DNA of 5,280 bases from Acetobacteraceae bacterium (lineage in GTDB: Bacteria; Pseudomonadota; Alphaproteobacteria; Acetobacterales; Acetobacteraceae), in contig JADGHI010000303.1 of NCBI GenBank assembly GCA_019689515.1, positions 1 to 5,280 of the forward strand. Reading direction: 5' to 3'. Positions within the stretch are counted from its first letter, which is position 1. Every line of letters begins with the position of its first letter. Positions 1 to 5,280 of this stretch are shown here, piece by piece. The translations under genes were made by a program, and so were the position numbers. The notes beneath the pieces are model-generated. The model had not been told where the DNA came from. It saw only the letters and a program-made list of their open reading frames with translations, and searched no databases.

Positions 1-9
1 GGAGTCAGC

Positions 10-15
10 AGGAGG
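10..15 (+). promoter_or_regulatory. Shine-Dalgarno of the aldo/keto reductase gene
   Basis: AGGAGG, a full anti-Shine-Dalgarno match, lies 8 nt upstream of the ATG at 24. It fixes that codon as the start. The promoter is not visible because the window begins only 23 nt before the gene. Confidence 0.85.
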
Positions 16-23
16 AACGAGCC

Positions 24-980
24 ATGCGCAAACGGGCCCTGGGCCGATCGGGCCTGGAAGTGCCGCCGGTGGTCGTCGGTGGCAACGTGTTTGGCTGGAC
101 GGTGGACCAGGCGGCCTCCTTCCGGCTGCTCGACGCCTTCGTGGATGCCGGGCTGAACGCGATCGATACGGCGGACGTCTATTCCGCCTGGGTCCCGGGC
201 CACACGGGCGGCGAGTCGGAGACCGTGATCGGCGCCTGGCTCAAGGCGCGGCCCGGCATGCGCGACCGGGTGCTGATCCTGACCAAGTGCGGGATGGAGA
301 TGCCCGGCCGCGGCAAGGGCCTCTCGCCGGCCTGGATCGCGCGGGCGGCGGAGGACTCGCTGCGCCGCCTGGGGGTGGAGCGGATCGACCTCTACCAGGC
401 GCACCAGGACGACCCGAGCGTGCCGATCGAGGACACGCTCGGCGCCTTCGCCAGGCTGATCGAGCAGGGGAAGGTGAGGGCCATCGGGGCCTCCAACTAC
501 ACCGCGCCGCGGCTGAAGGCGGCGCTCGAGGCGAGCGCGAAATACGGCCTGCCGCGCTACGAGAGCTTGCAGCCGCACTACAACCTGATGGAGCGCGGGA
601 TCGAGGCGGACCTGCTGCCGCTCTGCCGCGAGCAGGGCCTGGGGGTGATCCCGTATTTCGCCCTGGCGGCGGGATTCCTGACCGGCAAGTACCGGTCCGA
701 GGCGGATCTGGACAAGAGCCCGCGGGGACGGCGCAGCGCGGCGAAGTACCTGAACGCGCGGGGCCTCCGCGTGCTCGCGGCGCTGGACCAGGTGGCCGCG
801 CGCTACGGGGCGACGCCGGCGCAGGTGGCGCTGGCCTGGCAGCTCGCGAAGCCGGGAATCACGGCGCCGATCGCCAGCGCGACGACGCTGGAACAGGTGG
901 CGGATCTGGTGAAGGCCGCAAGCCTCACGCTCGACGCGGAGGCGGTGGCGGCGCTGGACGCGGCGAGCGCCCCGGCCTGA
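24..980 (+). CDS. aldo/keto reductase
   Basis: A 318-residue cytosolic oxidoreductase of the aldo/keto reductase superfamily, a (beta/alpha)8 barrel that normally uses NADPH to reduce aldehydes or ketones. The N-terminus has the usual LGRSGLEVPPVVVGGNVFG-type opening (about residues 6-24). The catalytic tetrad can be assigned as Asp48 and Tyr53 (IDTADVY), Lys88 (LTKCG) and His127 (YQAHQDD). IGASNY (154-159) and QPHYNL (183-188) are typical barrel strands. PIASATTLEQ (282-291) matches the C-terminal segment that grips the cofactor 2'-phosphate. Length is normal and nothing is missing. The arrangement resembles the COG0667 group (Tas/YajO-like proteins), but the substrate cannot be read from sequence. 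A strong ribosome binding site supports the start. aspS follows after 106 bp on the same strand; the two need not share a transcript. Confidence 0.93.
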   Translation: MRKRALGRSGLEVPPVVVGGNVFGWTVDQAASFRLLDAFVDAGLNAIDTADVYSAWVPGHTGGESETVIGAWLKARPGMRDRVLILTKCGMEMPGRGKGLSPAWIARAAEDSLRRLGVERIDLYQAHQDDPSVPIEDTLGAFARLIEQGKVRAIGASNYTAPRLKAALEASAKYGLPRYESLQPHYNLMERGIEADLLPLCREQGLGVIPYFALAAGFLTGKYRSEADLDKSPRGRRSAAKYLNARGLRVLAALDQVAARYGATPAQVALAWQLAKPGITAPIASATTLEQVADLVKAASLTLDAEAVAALDAASAPA

Positions 981-1086
981 GCAGCGCGCGGGGGAGCCCG
1001 GGTCGTCCGGTCCCCGGGGTTGACTTCCGGCGCCGGCGACCCTCTCTGCGCCGTCGTTCCCGGCCGCAACCAGGGTTCCCTCAGCG

Positions 1087-2904
1087 ATGCATCCCTACCG
1101 TACCCATACCTGCGGCGCGCTGCGCGCCAGCGATGCCGGCATCACGGCCCGCCTCTCCGGCTGGGTGCACCGCAAGCGCGACCATGGCGGCCTGCTCTTC
1201 GTGGACCTGCGCGACCACTACGGCATCACGCAATGCGTCGTGGCGCAGGGCAGCCCGGTCTTCGAGGCGCTCGAACACGTCCGTCCCGAGAGCGTCATCA
1301 CCGTCACCGGCGAGGTGGTGCTGCGCGAGCCCGGCACGGTGAACCCGAAGCTGGCGACCGGGGACATCGAGCTCCGCGTGCGCGAACTTGTTGTGCAGTC
1401 GGCGGCGGACGTGCTGCCGATCCAGGTCGCGGGCGACGCGGAGTTCCCCGAGGATCTGCGGCTGCGCTACCGCTTCCTCGACCTCCGGCGCGAGCGCCAG
1501 CACCGCAACATCATGCTGCGCTCCCAGGTGATCGCCTCCATCCGGCGGCGGATGATCGAGGCGGGCTTCACCGAGTTCCAGACGCCGATCCTGACCGCGA
1601 GCAGCCCGGAGGGGGCGCGCGACTACCTCGTGCCCTCCCGCCTGCATCCCGGCACCTTCTACGCGCTGCCGCAGGCGCCGCAGCAGTTCAAGCAGCTCAT
1701 CATGGTCGCGGGCTTCGATCGCTACTTCCAGATCGCGCCCTGCTTCCGCGACGAGGCCTCGCGTGCCGACCGGAGCCCGGGTGAGTTCTACCAGCTCGAC
1801 TTCGAGATGAGCTTCGTGACGCAGGAGGACGTCTTCGCCGCGATCGAGCCGGTGCTGGCCGGGGTGTTCGAGGAGTTCGCCGACTTCACCGGCACCAGGC
1901 GCCAGGTGACCAAGCCGCCCTTCCCGCGCATCCCCTACGAGCAGGCGATGCTGGAATTCGGCTCGGACAAGCCGGATCTGCGCAACCCGATCCGCATCCG
2001 CGACGTGACCGCGCAGTTCGCGGGGGGCAGCTTCGGGCTGTTCGCGCGGATCGCGGCCTCGGGCGGCGTGGTGCGCGCGATTCCCGCGCCGGGCGCGGCC
2101 GCGAAGCCGCGCAGCTTCTTCGACGGCATGAACGAATGGGCGCGCAGCGAGCAGGGCGCGGGCGGCCTCGGCTACATCATCTTCGAAGGCGGCGAGGCGA
2201 AGGGGCCCATCGCCCGCAACCTGGAGGCCGACCGTGCCGCGGCCATCAAGGAGGTGTGCGGCCTCGGGGACGGCGACGCGGTGTTCTTCGCCGCCGGCAA
2301 GCCCGCGGAGGCCGCGAAGCTCGCCGGCGCGGCGCGCATCCGGCTCGGGCAGGAGCTCGGCCTCTACGAGAAGGACGCCTTCCGCTTCTGCTGGGTGACC
2401 GACTTCCCGATGTACGAGCGCAACGAGGAGACGGGGCAGATCGAGTTCAGCCACAACCCCTTCTCGATGCCCCAGGGCGGGCTGGAGGCGCTGAACACCA
2501 AGGACCCGCTCGAGATCAAGGCGTTCCAGTACGACATCGTCTGCAACGGGATCGAGCTGTCCTCCGGCGCGATCCGCAACCACCGGCCCGACATCATGCT
2601 CCGCGCCTTCGAGATCGCCGGCTACTCGGCCGAGGAGGTGGAGGCGCGCTTCGGCGGCATGCTCAACGCCTTCCGCTACGGCGCCCCGCCGCATGGGGGC
2701 AGCGCGCCGGGAATCGACCGGATCGTCATGCTGCTGGCGGACGAGCCCAACATCCGCGAAGTGATCCTCTTCCCCATGAACCAACAGGCGGAGGATTTGA
2801 TGATGGGCGCCCCCGCCCCGGTGGACCCGGCGCGGCTGAAGGAACTGCACATTCGCCTGGACCTGCCGCCGGCGAAGGGTGCTTCCGGCGGCAAGACGCC
2901 TTAG
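1087..2904 (+). CDS. aspS: aspartyl-tRNA synthetase, bacterial type, probably non-discriminating (Asp/Asn)
   Basis: A complete 605-residue class II synthetase that charges tRNA with aspartate in the cytosol. The OB-fold anticodon-binding domain spans about 1-105, the catalytic core about 120-560, and the bacterial GAD insertion about 290-425. Visible landmarks are motif 1 around 146-168 ending in FQTPIL, the flipping loop SPEGARDY (173-180), QAPQQFKQ (196-203), motif 2 FRDEASRADR (220-229), SDKPDLRN (293-300) and motif 3 GGSAPGIDRIVML (537-549, Arg545). Phe38, Gln49 and Glu95 align with the anticodon-reading residues of the E. coli enzyme. His33 and Gly83 occupy positions where E. coli has Leu and Lys and where non-discriminating enzymes such as that of Pseudomonas aeruginosa have His and Gly. 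The enzyme therefore probably also makes Asp-tRNA(Asn) for GatCAB. The start MHPYRTHTCG is typical of the alphaproteobacterial family. Its ribosome site is weak: only AGGG, 11 nt upstream. Confidence 0.98.
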   Translation: MHPYRTHTCGALRASDAGITARLSGWVHRKRDHGGLLFVDLRDHYGITQCVVAQGSPVFEALEHVRPESVITVTGEVVLREPGTVNPKLATGDIELRVRELVVQSAADVLPIQVAGDAEFPEDLRLRYRFLDLRRERQHRNIMLRSQVIASIRRRMIEAGFTEFQTPILTASSPEGARDYLVPSRLHPGTFYALPQAPQQFKQLIMVAGFDRYFQIAPCFRDEASRADRSPGEFYQLDFEMSFVTQEDVFAAIEPVLAGVFEEFADFTGTRRQVTKPPFPRIPYEQAMLEFGSDKPDLRNPIRIRDVTAQFAGGSFGLFARIAASGGVVRAIPAPGAAAKPRSFFDGMNEWARSEQGAGGLGYIIFEGGEAKGPIARNLEADRAAAIKEVCGLGDGDAVFFAAGKPAEAAKLAGAARIRLGQELGLYEKDAFRFCWVTDFPMYERNEETGQIEFSHNPFSMPQGGLEALNTKDPLEIKAFQYDIVCNGIELSSGAIRNHRPDIMLRAFEIAGYSAEEVEARFGGMLNAFRYGAPPHGGSAPGIDRIVMLLADEPNIREVILFPMNQQAEDLMMGAPAPVDPARLKELHIRLDLPPAKGASGGKTP

Positions 2905-2924
2905 GTAGGGTCGAAACGCACCCG

Positions 2925-2930
2925 AAGGAG
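2925..2930 (+). promoter_or_regulatory. Shine-Dalgarno of the EipB-like gene
   Basis: AAGGAG lies 9 nt upstream of the ATG at 2940. It selects this start over the longer open frame that runs back into aspS, and the chosen start puts a signal peptide at the N-terminus. The 35-bp gap after the aspS stop has room for this site but shows no terminator, which fits co-transcription with aspS. Confidence 0.8.
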
Positions 2931-2939
2931 CCCCGCCTC

Positions 2940-3980
2940 ATGCGGCCTCGTCATGCCCTGGCGCTGCTCGGCCTCGTCGCCGCGGCAGCCGCCGCAGCGC
3001 CCGTCGTGCTGGCGCAGTCCTACGGCAAGAATGTCAGCCCGGGGAAGGAAGTGCCGCCGGCCGCGCCCGCCCCCGCGCCGGCCGGCCCGGCGCGGCCCGC
3101 GCCGCGGGGGGCAGCCCCCGCCGCACCTGCGCAGGCATCGGCCCCTGCCGCCGTCCCGCAGGGGGCGCCGATCACCGCCGAGCACATGGCCGCGCATCGC
3201 GCCGCCTATCGCCTCACGCTGGACCGGGCGCGCGACAACACCCAGATCGCCGCCGCGAACGGCGCCATGCTCTACGAGGTGCTGGACGCCTGCGAGGGCT
3301 GGACCACGCGGCAGCGCTTCACCCTGACCATCACCGACCGGGACGGGCAGGAGATCGCGACCACCTCGGATTATTCGACCTATGAAAGCAAGGACGGGCG
3401 GCGGCTGCGCTTCTCGCTGACCCAGACCAGCCAGGGAGCGGTCAGCCAGCGCGTCGCGGGAGAGGCGGAGATCGGGCCCGACGGCAGCGGCATCGTGCGC
3501 TACACCGAGCCTGAGGCGAAGGAGGAGCGCCTGCCACCCGGCACCCTGCTGCCGACGATGCACACCATCCGCGCGCTGAACGCCGCGCGCGCCGGCCAGC
3601 GCATCCTGGTGGCACCGCTGTTCGACGGCACCCAGGCGGAGGGGGCGCAGGACACCACAACCGTGCTCAGCAACTGGCAGGGGCCGCAGCCGAGCCAGGG
3701 CGAGCGGTTCCCGATGCTGGCCGACCTGGGCAGCGCGCGGATGCGGGTGGCGTTCTTCTCGCGCGACGCCAGCGGTGGCGGTGGAAGCGGTGGCGGTGGT
3801 GGCGACGACAGCGGCGGACGCAGGGACCGGCAGCAGGGCGGCGGCGCCAGCACGCCGGACTACGAGGTGAGCCTGCGCTACTTCGACAACGGCGTGGCCG
3901 ACGAACTGCAGATGGACTTCGGCGACTTCGTGGTGGACGGCCGGCTGGAGCGGCTCGAGGCCGTGCCGGGCGGCTGCTGA
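2940..3980 (+). CDS. eipB: EipB-like periplasmic cell envelope integrity protein (DUF1849)
   Basis: A 346-residue exported protein. Residues 1-25 form a signal peptide (basic MRPRH, an Ala/Leu-rich core, probable cleavage after VLA). A Pro/Ala-rich linker follows to about residue 77. The rest resembles DUF1849/EipB: HRAAYRLTLDRA (86-97), GAMLYEVLDACEGW (108-121), a series of short beta strands, and the C-terminal YEVSLRYFDNGVADELQMDFGDF region (308-330). EipB of Brucella is a periplasmic, spiral-shaped beta-strand protein needed for envelope integrity, with a conserved disulfide. Here the only two cysteines are Cys118 and the final residue Cys346, matching that pair. Two low-complexity segments stand out: the linker, and a Gly/Ser/Asp/Arg insertion at 278-302 before the last strands. 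The gene starts 35 bp after aspS and ends 4 bp from an opposing stop. Family assignment is from recalled pattern, not a search; the molecular role is inferred from Brucella. Confidence 0.85.
   Translation: MRPRHALALLGLVAAAAAAAPVVLAQSYGKNVSPGKEVPPAAPAPAPAGPARPAPRGAAPAAPAQASAPAAVPQGAPITAEHMAAHRAAYRLTLDRARDNTQIAAANGAMLYEVLDACEGWTTRQRFTLTITDRDGQEIATTSDYSTYESKDGRRLRFSLTQTSQGAVSQRVAGEAEIGPDGSGIVRYTEPEAKEERLPPGTLLPTMHTIRALNAARAGQRILVAPLFDGTQAEGAQDTTTVLSNWQGPQPSQGERFPMLADLGSARMRVAFFSRDASGGGGSGGGGGDDSGGRRDRQQGGGASTPDYEVSLRYFDNGVADELQMDFGDFVVDGRLERLEAVPGGC
3771..3799 (+). repeat. 15-bp-period in-frame direct repeat encoding SGGGG units
   Basis: The 14-mer AGCGGTGGCGGTGG occurs at 3771-3784 and again at 3786-3799. 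The 15-bp period preserves the reading frame and encodes successive Ser-Gly4 units in the EipB-like protein. The Gly-rich coding continues, less regularly, to about 3845. A repeat of this kind could change length by slippage without a frameshift. Confidence 0.8.
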
Positions 3981-3984
3981 CGCT

Positions 3985-4389
3985 TCAGGGCCGGGCGTGG
4001 CCGCGCGGCGGCCGTGGCGGAGGAGGATGCCAGGCGCAGGCGGCGTCGGCACGCCAGCGCGGGGTGAGCCAGGCCCAGGCACGGCGCGGGCCGCGCGGCG
4101 TCAGCACGCGCACCGGCGCAAGGCGGTAGGGCGGTCCCTCATAGGCGGCGAGGCGGCCCAGCGCGCGCGGGCCAATGCGGGGCAGCAGCAGCCCCTCCAC
4201 CCTGGCGCGCGGATCGGGCAGCAGCATCGGGTAGGGCGTGCCGCGCAGCAGCACGCGCCGATAGCCCGGCAGGAGCGCCGGCACGGCGCGCCGGATGAGC
4301 GCCGCGTCGCCCGATTTCGCCGCGAGCAGGCACGGATCGAGCAGCGTGCCGTAGAGGAAGATCGGCATCATCCGGACCGGTTCGCCCAT
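3985..4389 (-). CDS. AIG2/gamma-glutamylcyclotransferase-like protein
   Basis: A 134-residue protein with the small beta-barrel fold signature of the AIG2/GGCT family, whose members cyclise gamma-glutamyl groups to 5-oxoproline or act on related gamma-glutamyl amines. Visible are the N-terminal FLYGTLLDP (11-19), holding the substrate-loop Y-G-x-L motif, then LPGYRRVLLRGTPYP (40-54), VEGLLL (64-69) and LAAYEGPPYRL (80-90), where Glu84 fits the catalytic acid. The tail ends in a Pro/Arg-rich segment (HPPPPRPPRGHARP). Substrate is unknown. The start is uncertain. The ATG at 4389 has AGGGG close upstream and is preferred; an in-frame ATG at 4455 would add 22 Arg/Ala-rich residues outside the family pattern, and ATGs at 4371 and 4368 would trim 6 or 7. 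It reads toward the EipB-like gene and probably has its own promoter, since a hairpin separates it from the mutase gene upstream. Confidence 0.8.
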   Translation of the reverse strand: MGEPVRMMPIFLYGTLLDPCLLAAKSGDAALIRRAVPALLPGYRRVLLRGTPYPMLLPDPRARVEGLLLPRIGPRALGRLAAYEGPPYRLAPVRVLTPRGPRRAWAWLTPRWRADAACAWHPPPPRPPRGHARP

Positions 4390-4471
4390 GGGGCCCCTCG
4401 CCGCCGCGGCCGACCGCTGATCGGCGTGTGGTCGGCGCCGCGATGCAGCGCGCACGCGCGCCGAAACTCGC

Positions 4472-4500
4472 GGCGGGCCAGCGAATCACGCCGGCCCGCC
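4472..4500 (-). terminator. hairpin downstream of the mutase gene, probable intrinsic terminator
   Basis: Read on the minus strand, GGCGGGCCGGCG pairs with CGCTGGCCCGCC around a TGATT loop. This gives a 12-bp stem with one G-U pair. It begins 23 nt after the mutase stop codon. The bases after the stem are GCGAGTTTC, a poor U tract, so termination may be partial or Rho-assisted. The plus-strand side lacks any T run, so the element is oriented for leftward transcription. Confidence 0.6.
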
Positions 4501-4523
4501 TCGGGTCAAGGCGTGCGGGGCGC

Positions 4524-5280
4524 TCAGTGCCCCGCGTTCTCGGCCGAGAAGTCCGGTGCCTTGAGGCCGCTCGCCTGCACCTGGCGCGCGATCTCGGCCT
4601 TCAGCCGCTCCAGCCCCTCGGCGGTGCGCGCCTCCGCCCGCGCGACCAGAACGGCCTGGGTGTTCGAGGCGCGCAGGAGCCACCAGCCGTCCTCGGTCAG
4701 CACCCGCACGCCGTCCACGTCCTGCACCTTCGCGCCCTCCGCGGCGAGGCGGTCCTTGACCTCCTGCACCACCTTGAACTTGCGCTCCTCCGGGCAGTCG
4801 AAGCGCAGCTCAGGCGTGTTGATCACGCGGGGCAGCGCGGCGCGGATCGCCGAGAGCGGGCGGTCCGAGCGGGCGATCACGCCGAGCAGGCGCACGGCGG
4901 CGTAGAGGGCGTCGTCGAAGCCGTACCACTTGTCGGCGAAGAAGAGGTGGCCCGACATCTCGCCGGCGAGCGGCGAGCCCGTCTCGGCCATCTTCGCCTT
5001 GATCAGCGAGTGGCCCGTCTTCCACATCAGCGGCGTGCCGCCGGCCTTGGCGATCTCGTCGAACAGCACCTGGCTCGCCTTCACGTCGGCGATGATGGTG
5101 GCGCCGGGGCGCTCGCGCAGCACGTCGCGCGCCAGGATGACCATCATCTGGTCGCCGAACAAGATCTCGCCGGTGTCGTCCACCAGGCCGATGCGGTCGG
5201 CGTCGCCGTCGAAGGCGATGCCGAGATCGGCCTTCTCGCGCGTCACCTCTTCGATGATCTGGGCGAGGTTGCGCGGCACG
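4524..5280 (-). CDS. phosphomannomutase/phosphoglucomutase, C-terminal part (5' end outside window)
   Basis: The last 251 residues of an alpha-D-phosphohexomutase of the AlgC/ManB type, which interconverts hexose 6-phosphates and 1-phosphates in the cytosol and so feeds nucleotide-sugar, LPS and exopolysaccharide synthesis. Numbered from the window edge, visible landmarks are the Mg-binding loop DGDADR (24-29; bases 5193-5210), KTGHSLIK (87-94), the sugar-recognition loop GEMSGH (106-111; 4947-4964) and the phosphate-binding RASNTQ (203-208; 4656-4673) in domain 4. The active-site serine and the N-terminal domain lie beyond position 5280. The codon at the edge is GTG, but it falls within conserved sequence (VPRNLAQII) and is not a start. 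A full protein of about 460-500 residues is expected. Specificity for mannose or glucose cannot be told from this part; AlgC-type enzymes commonly accept both. The reading frame is intact. Confidence 0.93.
   Translation of the reverse strand, partial: VPRNLAQIIEEVTREKADLGIAFDGDADRIGLVDDTGEILFGDQMMVILARDVLRERPGATIIADVKASQVLFDEIAKAGGTPLMWKTGHSLIKAKMAETGSPLAGEMSGHLFFADKWYGFDDALYAAVRLLGVIARSDRPLSAIRAALPRVINTPELRFDCPEERKFKVVQEVKDRLAAEGAKVQDVDGVRVLTEDGWWLLRASNTQAVLVARAEARTAEGLERLKAEIARQVQASGLKAPDFSAENAGH

Noticed and set aside
997..1018. CCCGGG inverted repeat after the aldo/keto reductase gene as a terminator
   Set aside because: The stem is only 6 bp with a 10-nt loop and no T run, and competing GGGGA/TCCCC pairing is just as good. 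It is probably chance in G+C-rich DNA.
1020..1048. TTGACT as a -35 box for an aspS promoter
   Set aside because: The hexamer is a near-perfect -35 and well placed, but the sequence 17 bp on (TCTCTG) is a poor -10 and shifting the spacing does not help. A promoter in the 106-bp gap is likely, but this site cannot be supported.
1081..2850. 589-codon open frame antisense to aspS
   Set aside because: It overlaps a certain aspS gene completely, and its product is low-complexity Arg/Ala/Glu/His-rich with no recognisable domain. Long antisense frames are expected in G+C-rich coding DNA.
3104..3121. 7-bp all-G/C hairpin (GCGGGGG/CCCCCGC) in the EipB-like gene
   Set aside because: It lies in the Pro/Ala-rich linker, where GCG/CCC-type codons readily create such stems. 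No regulatory context is visible.
3996..4016. 9-bp stem near the convergent stops as a rightward terminator
   Set aside because: Three of the pairs are outer G-U or single C-G pairs, no U tract follows, and the bases encode the Pro/Arg-rich tail of the opposing gene.
2901..4082. 393-codon open frame antisense to the EipB-like gene
   Set aside because: The product is Arg/Gly/Ala-rich without domain signals, whereas the opposite strand has a signal peptide, a ribosome site and a family match.
3997..4905. 302-codon plus-strand open frame across the two leftward genes
   Set aside because: It covers the conserved cyclotransferase-like and mutase sequences on the other strand, and its translation is compositionally biased with no motif.

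Overview
The window is dense, G+C-rich (roughly 70% by eye) chromosomal DNA from an alphaproteobacterium. An Acetobacteraceae/Rhodospirillales-type host is my best guess. The evidence is the alphaproteobacterial form of aspartyl-tRNA synthetase, a DUF1849/EipB periplasmic protein (a family concentrated in Alphaproteobacteria), and strong G/C bias at third codon positions. That bias also produces many long spurious antisense ORFs.

Layout: three genes run rightward. The first is an aldo/keto reductase (24-980), with a clear Shine-Dalgarno. After a 106-bp gap comes aspS (1087-2904), and 35 bp later an EipB-like exported protein (2940-3980). The last two are close enough to be co-transcribed. Two genes run leftward. 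One is a small AIG2/gamma-glutamylcyclotransferase-like protein (3985-4389 with the preferred start), whose stop lies 4 bp from the EipB stop. The other is the C-terminal half of a phosphomannomutase/phosphoglucomutase that enters from the right edge (4524-5280). A strong 12-bp-stem hairpin at 4472-4500 sits just after the mutase stop and probably ends its transcript.

Functionally this is a housekeeping neighbourhood: protein synthesis (AspRS), envelope maintenance (EipB-like), sugar-phosphate supply for surface polysaccharides (the mutase), and two general enzymes. I see no mobile element, CRISPR array, tRNA, toxin-antitoxin or defence genes, and no convincing new system. The points most worth a second look are the residues predicting a non-discriminating AspRS and the glycine-rich repeat insertion in the EipB-like protein. 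No gene-free stretch exceeds 300 bases.
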